DNA of 64,000 nt from Dermanyssus gallinae (taxonomy: Eukaryota > Arthropoda > Arachnida > Mesostigmata > Dermanyssidae): contig QVRM01001093.1 of assembly GCA_003439945.1 (NCBI GenBank), positions 62,001 through 126,000 of the forward strand. The letters are read 5' to 3'. The notes under the pieces are model-generated. The model searched no databases and had not been told where the DNA came from. It saw nothing but the letters and a program-made list of their open reading frames with translations. The first letter of the stretch is position 1, and every line of letters starts with the position of its first letter. Shown one piece after another: positions 22,250 through 33,620 of the stretch. The position numbers and the translations under genes are program-made.

Positions 22250-24680
22250 GGCGTTGCTAATAGCCCGTGTCTAGGTAGCAGCAGTGGGCGGCCGAGGCGG
22301 TGGCGGCGGCCGCGGCCGCGGTCATCATCAGCAGCACAACCCTTACTACCACCACAACCATCATCACTACCTCAACCCCCCCGCAGAAACTCCGGGGCAA
22401 CCGTGGTAGTTGCAGGAATAGCGGCTGCTGCAGCGGCGGCGGCGGCGGGCCCGCTGTAGACCGGCCGCCGCTGCCGTTGCCGGTGCGGCCTATTTGGCCT
22501 GGCCGTCATCGTCGTACACGGTTGCTGCCTGCCAAGCAGCCGGCCAGCCTGTCTGCGTACGTATGTACGTACGTACGTGCCTGCGCGCGTGCCAACTCGT
22601 CTTCTAATCGACCCTGGAGGCCTGACTATTTGGGTTCCACTGCTGCTGCTGCTGCCGCCGCCGCCCCTGAACCTCCTCCACCAGGGGTTGTGTCCTTGGG
22701 GGCGGCTCGCATCGTTCGTCCGGCCGGCCAACTGGCTCCGCTTGTTCGTGCTATGTCCTTACTAAAGGTCCCTCGCCCCCCAACCCACTGAACGATTCCA
22801 ATCATAGGGGTAGAGTTCCTCTCTTTCTCTCTTTTGCTCTCTGCTGTTTCACTATGCTTCTATTCCCTTCCTCCTTCTCTCTCCTTCAATACGCCCGCTT
22901 CGCTTACCAGTGCTCTCTCTGTGTTCCGTTTTGTGCCACATTAACTGTTTTCCGCGTCTGCCGTGGTGGTCGTCGTCACTGTATAGAACTTTGAACAAGA
23001 AGGAATTAGGAACGAAAGGCAGAGACAGAATGAGAGCATCTTTTCGTCTTCCACCCCTATCCTCCTCTTCTCTCTCTCACTCTCCCGCTTTGAGTCGGGG
23101 GTTCGGGGGTCACCTGGGCAGACTTGTTCATCTGTACGTCCCTCCGTGCGTCCTCATGTCGACCAGCAGCTACGACGGCAACGGTGGGTGGCAGACTACA
23201 AGGGCGGCGTCAACGTCAACGACAGCAACAACAACGACAACGACGAGGTCTGTCTTCGTATTTATATAGCCCTCCCTAATAACCGGTGGAGTTACTTAAC
23301 GAGCTGTTCCGCCATTTAGTCAGGGAGACAGGCAGGGACGCAAAGGGAAGGGCAAGAGTAGGGAGACCGGGGGGGAGGCGGGTGAGCAGGAAAGCAGGGG
23401 CACAATGGTTAGATAGGTGGTAGAGAAACGGACAGACGGATCGACACATCGGGCTGGACCGTGCCGAGGCCAGCAGCCAGTGGCCACGACACTGTTAGCA
23501 ACGATATAACCAGCGACCGAGAGACACAGAGCAAAAAAGGGGCGGAAAAGGGGGAGAGAGAAACCGAGAGAAGGAAGGAGGGAGAAGCCAGATACGTTAG
23601 GAAGGGGAGCCCATCTACCGCCCCGCTCGGTTGTCAGCAGCAGTCGAACAACAGACTAGCTCAACACTCTATTGCCTTCTTCTTGTCTCCTAACTTGTCT
23701 GCTCGCTTTCTCTCTCTCTCTACACCCCTCCCGTTTTCTCGCATCTTTCCTCTTTCTACATCTGTTTAGCCATTTCTTTCGCATTCTTTCTCACTCTCTC
23801 CACCCGCCTTCTCGCTTCCCTTCGCCTCTCTCTCTCTCGCTCTAACACTATCCTACCTGGCGGGGGGTACCCCCCTCCCGCCCCCTCTCCCCGCCCCGAT
23901 CACCCCACCCCCCGTCCGGCGCGGCCGCCCCGACGGCGGCCACTGTCGTCGACTACGTCGACATGCAGGCCCCTGCTGGCTGGTTGACTGACACTCTGCC
24001 ACTGCCAACCACTACTACTACTACTACTACTACCGCTACCACTACCATTACTACAAGGAACGACTAGCCCATTCCATTGGCATCGCCGCTGCTGCTGCCG
24101 CCGCCGCCGCAACGGCCACAGCGTTCGCTAGGGCTCGTTCGTTCGCTCGCTCGCTCTGTTCAGCACGGCAATGCTCCCTCCGACAATGATTAGTGTACTA
24201 AAGTAACGCAAAGTAAACCGCCATTGGCCGCTCATAATTGGCTATTTTCACAGGCTCCGCCTCCTTGGCGTGGGCGGAGCCAGCTGCAGCCGCAGCAGCT
24301 GCGCTATGGCCGCCGTTGCTGCTGCTGCTGCTGCGGCTGCGGCGGCGGCGGCGGCGGCTGGTCGTCGTTGTCGTCGTCGTCGTCGCTCCTCCTGGATCCG
24401 ACCTGTATGTAGTAAGTAGATCGAGCGGCCAGCCGCGCTCTCCGGATCGCTCTCTGGCTAGATGCCTGGCGGCAGCTGACGGCTTGACGGGCCGGCCAAC
24501 CGAAGCGCGGGTCTTCGGCGAGCACAGGGAGCACACAGGGGCTGCTGAACACTGGTTTGCTAGCCAGCCGGCAACGAAGAATCGTCGGCGAGATCGCTGT
24601 CGACCGCCGGGAAGTGCGACGAGTGGTGCCGGGTGCGTCGTTTGTTCGGCAGCAGACCCTCAGTAGCCCAACGAAGCAAG
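22250..24680. other. GC- and CpG-rich DNA, no assigned gene
   Basis: Two GC-rich patches (about 22250-22760 and 23870-24660) contain GCGGCC, GGCGGC and GTCGTC runs, (ACT)n at 24011-24034, and CT-rich DNA between them. Open frames occur on both strands but are Ala/Gly/Arg/Val-rich and composition-driven. These patches lie 2-4 kb upstream of the Vsx-like exon. They could hold its promoter or 5' UTR exons, or those of a divergent gene, but nothing decides this. Confidence 0.4.
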
Positions 24681-26885
24681 CCTAAACTAACCGACACACA
24701 GGACAGGATTGAAGAGAGCCCTACTAGTTCGTGTCTGTTCCGCGACCGAGCGACCGAGCGAGCGACCTCTACTCAGTTCTGCTACCGACATGAATGACGT
24801 CGTGCGCCGTTGTGCAGCCAACCTAGGCCAACTGAAGCCAACGCGACGCGTAGTGCTGGTGGTGGTGATGGTGAAGTCGTGAAGGCCGGTAGGCCGATCT
24901 TGCGATTACGACGTCGCTTGCTATTCATACATATATTTCTGTATATAGAATATTTAATTGCCATTTCTATTGTATGCGCCTTGCAGTGTGTGAGTGTGGG
25001 TGTGTGGTGTCGGTGGATTGGTTGGTTCGTGGGTAGATTGTTGCTGCTGCTGCTGTTGTTATCGTTGCATTGCGTGGGTGGGTATGTGTTAGCCATAGTG
25101 TTGTCGTCGTATCCACAGTAGTGCCAGTACAGTGAAGTGCCCACGGTGAGCGGCTGCGAACTGTTTCTACTACGACTATCGAGTTGCCGATGTTTGTTTT
25201 GTCATCATGTAGCAGTATCATCATGTTGTCGTTGTGTGTAGTAAGTACGGAGAGTAACGTAACGGAGCACCACACAACTGAGCCAGCACACGGCCGTGAG
25301 GCCGTGAGCCGGGAAACGGCGCGAGACAGCCGAATATAAGCAGCCACGGCAGTAGTGACAGCAGCAGCAATAGCAAGAACAGAAACCTGAAGAAACGGCA
25401 TGACTCGGAGACCTTTTACATCTCTCTGTTGTTGATGTTGTTGTTGTACTCAACTCTAACGTCTCGCGAGATTGTTCCGGGGCAAAAAGGCACGGCCGCG
25501 GAACCTCGACGGCAACAAAAGGCTGCAATTGATTACAGACTGACGCTGTCGGCGATATTTGTCGTGCGGCCACTCAAACGACGCTCTCTCTGTCTCTCTC
25601 TATCTCTCTACCGACAACAAGGCCCACCAACACTCCTGTCGCAGCAGGCTGCCGTTGCCTGTCTTGCAACAGAGTCGGTCGACCACAGCCTTGTTAGCCA
25701 ATCGCAACCCGGCCCGGCCTGGCCCTGTATGTAACAGCGGTCAGTGCCAGTTGTGCGCTTTTCATTATCGGCCATTTCGAAGTGCTCTGTCTTCTTCTCG
25801 TTGGTGGCAAATGAAGAAATAATTTGGTGCCGTCATCGTCGTCTACGTCCTTGTTCTCCTCCTTCTGTTCCTTTCAAAGCAAACAGGACACCCAACAACG
25901 AACGCCTGGTGGAACAGTAGCCGCAGGTGAGGCCGCTTTTCACTAGCTTTCTCTGTCTCCCCATCTCTCTCTCTCTCTCTCTGCAGTGCGTACAAATCGA
26001 CCCCTCAAACAGATAACCAAAGCGGGGTCGTTCCAGATAGAGTCTGTCCGTTCTGTTTGGTTAGACCTCACACACGTTTTCACACACTTGTGCACACACG
26101 TTTTCACAACTTGGCTTCCTGCCCCAGTGAACCTGCAACAACCGTGAAAGTGCAACGGCGGAACCGATGAGGTGCCGACCGAATCGAAAGTGGAACTTGT
26201 CAACGACGACATGAATTGCCATTGCTGTCTTACAGAGTGCTCCGCTACCTAATCTGGATCGTTCCTACATCGCGCCGTCTTTATTACGACCACCACCACC
26301 ATCATCATAATCTACAACACCATCTACACACCCTAGGCTACTGCATCTCCTGTTACTTTGTTATCTGCCGTATTCTGTCACGTATCGTGTGATGTTTTCT
26401 ACGTGTGTTCCACTATGCTACGTCTACGATAGTAGATTCGAGCAACACAGTTACCGTTACAACAGTGCCGCAAGTTCATTGAACACTGGAACACTGTAGC
26501 GTTTCCAGTCTCGCCTAGTAAACCGAACAACATCGACACATCGGGTAGCGCCGTTTACCCAGCCTGACGACCTGCAACTCGTCGCAAAGAAGCCTTTATC
26601 GACGTACTGGGGTTTTGGGGGTCCTTGTTGCGCTGCATTACGCAAGAACACAATTTAAAAACAAAGGGAAATAAGAAAGAGAAGATATATGTATGTAGAC
26701 AGAGAACGTAAGATAGAGTGAGAGAGAGAGAGAAACATAGGGAAGGAGGGAGGGAGACAGAGACAGGAAAACAACAAACGAAATTACGCCGCAAGCAGCA
26801 ATCTCCACACTCCAGCACGGCACTAGTGGGTTCGCGACTTCAGCGCAGCAGCGGGGGCGGCTGCCGGCGTGACCGTTAGCCGTGA
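24681..26885. other. no recognised gene; 5' flank of the Vsx-like exon
   Basis: Contains GTT/GCT (25040-25060), CT (25965-25981) and GA (26715-26760) runs. No TATA box or arthropod initiator could be assigned. An in-frame TGA at 26883 closes the exon's reading frame upstream. Confidence 0.5.
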
Positions 26886-26945
26886 CCGACCGTCACCAGT
26901 TGGTGGCAGAATTGGTGCGTGTCCGCGTCGCCGAAAATCGGTGAG

Positions 26946-28067
26946 ATGTCACTGTTGTGTTCGGGCGAGCCGGGTTCACCTACGGCTACGACCCTACTGA
27001 CGGCCGGCACGACGCTTCTTCCGCTCATCGGTGGTGGGACTCTGACGACGTCTGGCACGCCAATCGCGACGACAATGACCACTACCAGCACGCCGACACC
27101 GCCTAGCATCACCGGGACGGGATGCGCCGTTCCCAAAACCCATTCATCGTTCGCCATTCATCACCTGCTCGGACTGGGCCAACAGCAACAACAACAGCAG
27201 CAACAACAGCAGCAGCAGCAACAACAACACCACCAGCCACAACATACGACAACTCCGTCACCAAATCCGGTTCCGCCACGCGCGTTTGCGTCGCCCGTTA
27301 GCACGTCGTCGTATGGCTCCAGCCCGCCGTATCCGTTTTCGACGGGCCGATCTCCACCGCCGCTGCCGCCGGCCCCGCAGCACCACCACCAGCAGCAGCA
27401 GCAGCTGCAGCATCATCACCATCATCATCATCTGGCGCAGCTGCCCCCGCTGCCGCCCCCGCCACCTGGCGCTGGGGCGGCGAACGCCGCCGCAGCCACG
27501 GCGGCGGCCGCGGCTGCGTCGCTAGCCGCCCTCGACCAGGGCGCGGCCCAAGCTCGGCTGTACTTTGGCGCGGCGGCAGCGGCCGCCGCCTTCATGCCAG
27601 CGGGCGCCTTCCTCAACCTGGCCAGCGCCGCGATGGGCCATGGCGCCCACGCTGCTGCAGCTGCGGCCGCCGTGGCTGCCGCTGGTGGCGGGGGCGCCGG
27701 CGGCGGAGGCGGCGGTGGCGGGATTGGGGACAACGGGTGTGGTGGAGGTGGCCAACCGGGCGGCCATGGGGGCGGCATCGGCAATGGAAGCGGGGCGGCG
27801 GCGTCGGCGTGGGCGGCTGCCCGCCAGACGCTACGCATGTCGTCAGCTCGTTCCACGACCTGTCGTCGATGGCGGGCGTCAATATGGCCGCTGCCGCGGC
27901 CGGCATTGGGATGGGTGTTGGCGTGGGCGTCAACATCGGTATGGGCGGCGCGGGCCGAGTCGTCAGCGCCGCCGATCACCGCCCTAGTATGCGTGACATT
28001 CGTGACCTCGGCTGCACGAGTCCACCAGGCTCAATCGGACAAAGCCCGTATCACCACCCACACGGCA
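26946..28067 (+). CDS. putative Vsx-like homeobox transcription factor, first coding exon (one-base frame break)
   Basis: The ATG at 26946 (G at -3) is the first Met after an in-frame TGA at 26883. Residues 68-77 read SFAIHHLLGL, an EH1-like repressor octapeptide that closely resembles the FAIxxLLGL motif near the N-terminus of Vsx proteins. Next come a 16-residue polyQ run (about 79-94), a Pro/Ser-rich part, a polyH tract, Ala-rich segments with RLYFGAAAAAAAFMPAGAFL, and a long Gly run. At the GGGG run 27792-27795 the sensible frame shifts. One extra G would join it to GGVGVGGCPPDATHVVSSFH ... MRDIRDLGCTSPPGSIGQ. The exon ends at a consensus donor (GGCA/GTAAGT, GT at 28068) in phase 1. No homeodomain exon was recognised downstream. 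Known for the family: nuclear homeodomain repressors of eye and interneuron fate. The identification rests on one motif plus composition; another EH1-bearing factor is possible. Confidence 0.6.
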
Positions 28068-28073
28068 GTAAGT
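28068..28073 (+). other. splice donor GTAAGT
   Basis: Full consensus GTAAGT directly follows the last sensible codons of the Vsx-like exon; the next in-frame codon would be a TAG. No acceptor with a homeodomain exon was seen to 64000. Confidence 0.6.
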
Positions 28074-28952
28074 AGTCGTCTCATGTACCTTATGTAGTTT
28101 ATCGCACAGCTTCGTATGATTCGATTTGTCAACGCATGTAATCTATGTTTGTTTGTTGCTGTTTAGTTATTGTTGTGACTGAAACGATTATACAGTGCTA
28201 ACTGACTGCCTGTTGGCACCACGACCTGCTGCGAGTCGGACTGCAGTCCGACTGTGCGAATTGCTCACGACGTTCTTAGAACGTACTGTCTTTATAGCTT
28301 TCGTTCGAACGAACCAAAACGAAGTCGTACGAAACCGATGCAAGCTATGATCAGCGTGTTTATGGGGCTTCGTTGCCATTAGTGCTCGTCTTCACGAGAC
28401 TCGGATGAGGCTATCGGGCCTATTTGCCTGCCTTCAGGAGAAGTGAGTGATCAAGCGGGCATTCAGTCAGCCGCCAGTCAAAACGGCCGTAGCTTTTATG
28501 AAGTTTATCTGCTTCAAGCGGATACTCTTGTCCTCCCATTTAAACCAAACCTTTTTGTTATCTCGTATTATATTCGTGCTCTTGTCCGATATATGCCGAG
28601 ATTTTCTGCTTGCTTTCATTTGTCAGACCTGTTGCGCTAATTGCATTTGTCTGTTGTTGTCCCAAGAGACTGCGGATCTGTTATCCAAAGCCTTGTGTTC
28701 TGTAGGAGTGTCGCACAGTGGCTGGTCAGACCATTCACTCACATCTGCCAATGAGTGTATACGAATACATTTAAACTTACCGTTAATTAAATTACTGGGT
28801 TAAACAAAAAAAAACAATATGAAATATATAATTATATATTTAATTATGTATGAATAAATACGTATAGGAAGGAACGATTACCCTAAAGATTACCCAGATT
28901 CTACAGATAGAGCGGAAAAATAAAAAGAGTAGCACGCATACGAACAACACTA

Positions 28953-28956
<4 letters not shown>
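28074..28956. other. probable start of a long intron; no recognised gene
   Basis: AT-richer than the exon. Only short open frames are present. Confidence 0.5.

Positions 28957-28984
<28 letters not shown>
28957..28984. repeat. (TA)n array
   Basis: About 14 units. Confidence 0.97.
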
Positions 28985-28988
<4 letters not shown>

Positions 28989-29077
28989 TTGCCTTGCATT
29001 CAGAAGGAATATATATTGGTTACATCACACCAACGGTATTCGAACAAACGAGAGGACGGAGTGAACGAATATGAGAG

Positions 29078-29150
29078 ACGACCCTGGCACTAGAAGTCGC
29101 GATTTCGATCCCGGAGCGACACCAAACTTTTAAAAGTGATGCTTCTTGCG
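29078..29150 (+). repeat. possible SINE fragment (B-box only)
   Basis: CCCTGGCACTAGAAGTCGCG is followed by a B-box-like GATTTCGATCCCGG (29101-29114), as in the tRNA-related SINEs of this window. No good A-box and no match to the bodies of families A or B. Confidence 0.3.
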
Positions 29151-29678
29151 GTTAAACAATGTGATTAATCATTGTAATAAATAATAATTCCCATCCCTTT
29201 TCTGGGGCTGGGTGAGACCGAATTTTGTGCAAGTCCGCCATGTAGTGAAGAATTTCCACATATTTTATTCACTAGTTGTAAAGTTAGACAGTTTTCAAAT
29301 ATAGTTTAGGTGTTATACATGTATGCATAATTATGAACTATAACGTTTAGTTTATATATATATACATGTATATATATAACCTACCGTCTACCTGTCTACC
29401 GGAAGTCTACTATTGACAGAGGAATGTGAGGCTCTGTCTAGGACTGGTAGAGGTTGTGTCTTGGCCCGGTCTTGATGAATCGATCGCCAAGAAACTTGAC
29501 AAGGATATCGTCCACGTCACAGCAACACAGCTATCAAATAAGATTGAATTGCTCTAATTACGTTTACGAAATGAGCAAACCAAACGCGACGAAAAGTAGA
29601 GCTGTTGCTTGATGCCCGATCAGTTATGTACTGTTCTGAATTTTTGCGTTTCAGAATTAAGATAAGTTGTTTACGTGT

Positions 29679-29972
29679 GGCGGCGTGGTCTAGGGGACTA
29701 GTGCGCAAGTCAGGGTTTTCATCTACCGGAGTGTCGCCGGTTTGATCCCTGTTGTAGATCAAATTTTCTTTGTGAGATGCTCATTGAGAATAGATGATAA
29801 ATCATACCGCTGAGAGTCAGCGGCCATGCTGCCACAAGGACTGCCGGGGAAACCCTAATTATCTTAGCATGTCCGGCCCTCGGTGCATTGAAGATATACC
29901 TCAGGTTAAGTTCCAAGTCCGTAGGAGACGGAGGATAGTCTAGAATTAAAAACAACCTCCTTAAAAAAATAA
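29679..29972 (+). repeat. SINE family B, near-complete copy
   Basis: The tRNA-like head starts GGCGGCGTGGTCTAGGGGAC (A-box) and has the B-box GCCGGTTTGATCCC about 60 bp on. The body matches the copy at 61772-62111 in several blocks: AAATTTTCTTTG / CGAATTTTCTTTGAG; GCTGAGAGTCAGCG; GCCACAAGG; CATGTCCGGCNCTCGGTGC. Both copies end near TCTAGNATTAA...ACAACCTC followed by an A-rich tail. No clear target-site duplication was found, so it may be old. Confidence 0.8.
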
Positions 29973-30016
29973 TTGTAGGTTGGATACGTATATTTTGCAT
30001 ATACGTAAGCGCATAT

Positions 30017-30018
<2 letters not shown>

Positions 30019-30054
<36 letters not shown>
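30019..30054. repeat. (AT)n array
   Basis: About 18 units, 47 bp beyond the family B SINE. Confidence 0.97.
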
Positions 30055-30056
<2 letters not shown>

Positions 30057-30299
30057 CTGTTGTTCCTGCTGTTCCGTCTTTATGAACCATGGCGTTTCCT
30101 CCGCTTTAGCAGTAAACTTAGTCTCGTTGGGAAAGTGCGAAAAATGATGCTCCGCTTTCGTCGTGTCCCTTTCGCGAGCACTGCGAAATTCATCACGCGA
30201 TTGTTTTAACTACTTGAGTGGCGGCTAGTTGCCCGCCGTATCTAATTATCCTCCTAATGGTCGGTTGAGAAAGGATCATGGATGTGCTGTGTTGCTATT

Positions 30300-31800
30300 T
30301 ATTGCTTCTTCCACGTCGTCCTCTTGTCGAGTGATTATCCGCCGCCGCCACTGCCGCCGTAGCAGCGGTTTGAGCTATTAGCGTGCGTTGTCCCCGCCGC
30401 CCCCCGCCTCCGTCTCGTCGAGATCAATCTACGACGACGACGACGAATCTAGGGCCCGCGCCCCTTCTGTGCCCCTGGCCGAAGGCTGGCGGCGCCTTTT
30501 CTTCCACCGCTAGTCAGGCAAACGGTAGAGCTGCAAATCGCTAGCAGACTGCCGCTGCGTTTCTCCGTCCGTCCGCCGTCTTATGAGCGGGGGTAGGAGG
30601 GGGGGGGAAGAGAGGGAAGAACACCGCAGGCGTTCGTTCAGCCTCGAAGTTCAGATGTGGCAGCGGTAGCGGCCGCTAAAACGGCGCCGGCGGAGAAAGA
30701 GGCGGTTGGAGAAGTTGGGCGGTTGGAGGCGGTTAGAACACAACAGTGACGATGACGACGACGATGGCGAAAGAGGAGGAGGAGGAAAAAGAGGCACGTC
30801 GCTGTATTGGCGGGCAAGAAGGGCGAGGCTATGCGCGAGATGGGAGAGAGACGAACAGGCGAAACAATAGGGGGAGAGATAGAAACGATTTAGAAGACTA
30901 GAGAAGTGGAAGCAGCACGATAGAGAGAGAGAGAAAGCTAAGAAGAGTCGGTGAGAGCAAGAAGGATAGGGGGAGAAGGAAATGGAAAACGAGAGGGGGT
31001 GCCCGCAAGAGAGGGAGAGAGTACAACAGACAGGCAGACAGACAGACAGCTAGTGGAGACTCTAGTGGAGGACAAGTAGGCTCTAATTTGGGATCGGAGG
31101 GGGCGGAGTCTGACCGGCCGACCGGCGGTTGAGGGGCGGAGCTGAGGAGGCTTCGGCGGCGGCGGCGGCACCCCCCGGCGACCACCGCAGCCGTCAGCGC
31201 CTCGGCGGCTGCTGCCGCTGCTGCTGCCAGCGCCATCGCTAACCGACTCTGAGTAGATGTAGCCGCCGTCGTCGCTGCCGCCGCCGCGTACATCAGATAC
31301 GATCTCCCTCCCCCCGTCCCAACGTCGTCTTCGTCGTCGTACCCCCAACTCCCCACGACGAAAGCCCGGCATGCGGGCCAACGGGCCAACGGGCCGACCG
31401 CCCTATTCGAAGAAGCCTCTTTCAGCGCGGTAGCCGCGACGACGCGCGCTGTTGGATTGTAAATTTCTCTTTGCAAAACCCGGCCGTCGCCGGCGCCGCC
31501 GCTGCTGCTGCTGCTACTTGCACCGTTGCTATTATATATCATCATCGCCATCAGCATCATCATCATCATTATGATCATTGTTCGTCTGGCCATGGGTTGC
31601 AAACCTCCTCGCGCCCGTACATCGGACCAATCGACCAAGGAACCAACAGTCCAACATACATAGCCGCCGCCTGGCGTGCCGTTGGCGGCTTGCCGGCTGG
31701 AGGAAGAGAGGACGACGCATCGAAAGAACGCAATGAACTGCACAAGTCCAACTAACTAACTGTCTGGAACCTCTGAGCGGCAGCGGGGCGCGCCCGGCTA
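30300..31800. other. GC-rich, CpG-rich block; open minus-strand frames of uncertain meaning
   Basis: A 281-codon stretch on the minus strand (30898-31743) is open from a non-ATG start; its first usable ATG lies at about 31590. It has Met, Ser, Ala and Arg runs from repeats. An overlapping minus-strand frame (30938-31381) is also open and reads SDVRGGGSDDGGYIYSES. With two frames open at once in GC-rich DNA, neither can be called. It could be the promoter and 5' exon of a minus-strand gene. GA runs occur near 30920 and 31890. Confidence 0.3.
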
Positions 31801-32315
31801 CCTAGCCAGAAGGCAGGCAAAGGCAAAGAATAAGCGAACAACGACGTACGAACAAAGAAAAGCAGACAGCCGGGGGAAAGCAGAGAGATCCTCAGTGAGA
31901 GAGAGAGAGCGAGGGGAAAAGAGCGTGGAGGTTATATCTCGTTGCTATCTTGAGAAGGCTAGCAACGAGATCGTCTGCGAGGTCTTTGATCTCCTTGGTT
32001 TTGGTTCGGCTTCTGTTGGCCGCAATTACTGTCGCTTATCGAGACATCGAGAGCATATGAACAACCACCAAATAGTGTTCATAGAAGCATACTCTCGAAA
32101 ACGTTCGGTAAATAGACGAAAAAACATAGAAAATTGTCGTTTTGTCTGTTCGTCCGTCCGTCCGTCTGTCAGCCCATGTCGAGCTCATGGTGGGGCGCCT
32201 GCTGTTGCTGCTAGTTTGCCTTCGGTTGAGGTTGATGGCAGTCGAGACGAAACAATACAACAGGCCAGCACTGTATAAAGGCTGATCCAAATGTAGCGAA
32301 TAAGAGCAGCACGAT

Positions 32316-32532
32316 GACGGAGAGCACACGTAAAAAGTTTTCGAGCTGACCCTCAGCCAAGATTTTACGTCCACGGCAATTGTTTTTCACATTGCTTCAC
32401 AGACGGACTCCCCATAAATACAAATGTGGGGCAACGGTGGGGCTCGAACCCGCGCACCTATCTGGTGTCTCCTCCGGTTGCGAGGCGCAGACTTAAGCCA
32501 CCACGCCTCCGGCTCGACGGAGAGCACACGTA
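32316..32532. repeat. target-site duplication flanking a SINE
   Basis: GACGGAGAGCACACGTA occurs at 32316-32332 and again at 32516-32532, exactly 200 bp apart, with imperfect extension (AAAAG / CAAG). The SINE lies between. A long direct repeat of this kind is the mark of LINE-mediated retroposition. Confidence 0.9.
32333..32515 (-). repeat. SINE family A, complete copy with target-site duplication
   Basis: On the minus strand the head reads GAGCCGGAGGCGTGGTGGCT, then TAAGTCTGCGCCTCGCAACC. The B-box is GCGGGTTCGAGCCCC. The head most resembles a type II (Leu/Ser-like) tRNA because of the TGGCTTAAG-type A-box; this is inference. The body continues CACATTTGTATTTATGGGGA, GTCCGTCTGTGAAGCAATGT, and ends GGCTGAGGGTCAGCTCGAAA. 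Length is 183 bp. The intact 17-bp duplication suggests a fairly recent insertion. Confidence 0.88.
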
Positions 32533-32715
32533 CAAGATTTCTACTGTATCTGTGTGTGCATGTGTTGGCTCCATCCGGGGTGGAGTATCAAGTTCTAGTT
32601 CAACTAAATCGAAAACTCTCATAGGACTGATTTGCGCGACGGCTACAAAGAGAGAGAGAAAGAAAATAGTAGGGGGGTATACTTTCTTTCAACAACCGAA
32701 ACGTTTAACATAGTG

Positions 32716-32747
<32 letters not shown>

Positions 32748-33454
32748 TATGGAGAGAGCGAGAGAACCTAAAATGGCGAATAGTTGCAAAAATTGGTAGC
32801 AAATCAAGACACACTGCATTTACCTTTCGCCCGTCTCCACGGCCTGCTTCTGAAATTGTTCACTGTTTGATCATCAAGACTGCTAACTCTGGGTAAATTT
32901 TGCTGAGTCCAAGTCATATCAGTACGATTAAAATTCCTTTACCACAAGCAACATTCGACTAACACAAAAGCCACAACTAGATCGGGTGGTTGCTGTTGTT
33001 TTGTTGTTGCTATTGTCTTGCTCAGTCGAGGCTAAGGTGGACCAAATTGAATACACAGGCAGACAGAGCCAGCATAGTTGTCTGAATTGACGATGCGCGC
33101 ACGCACTAAAGGGACTCGAGGTCGCAACAACAAAGGCGATTCTACGCACGAATGGAAATGCTGATGACGATAAGACAGAAATGCTGCTGCTGCTACTAGA
33201 AATGCTGCTGTTCGTAATGATGCTGGTTTTGATCCTGAGCCTGCTGATCGAGATGGTGGTCGAGAGTGGGGCCTGCCGTTGGTGGCTTCGATGGTGGTTG
33301 AACCGAGTCGGGGGTGCAACGACCCGGCGGGCAGCCGGCCGAGCTCGAGCTCACATGGAAAAGGGGTTACTCACGAATGCACTCATCACAGGTACTTGCG
33401 GGTGTCACAAGCCACTGCTACTTTTGATCGCAAGGGCATTGCTAGCGCACGTTG
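32533..33454. other. no recognised gene; includes a TA array
   Basis: A TA run lies at 32715-32750 with a short GA run after it. The remaining sequence has no recognised gene. Confidence 0.5.
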
Positions 33455-33620
33455 CCGCTGATTTGTTGTTGTTGTTGGTGGTGGTATTGTTAATGTTGTT
33501 GTTGTTGCTGTGGTTGTCCATATCACCGTTGCTGTTGTTGTCGTCTTTATTATTGTGGTTGTGGTGGTTGTCGTTGTGGCGCTTGGCATTGTTGTTGATG
33601 TCATTGTTGATGACGCCATT
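33455..33620. repeat. GTT-rich microsatellite block
   Basis: Interrupted (GTT)n/(GTC)n. The poly-Val/Leu frames over it are repeat products. Confidence 0.9.

Noticed and set aside
22300..22791. 163-codon GC-rich plus-strand frame
   Set aside because: Several frames on both strands are open through the same GC-rich DNA; composition alone explains it.
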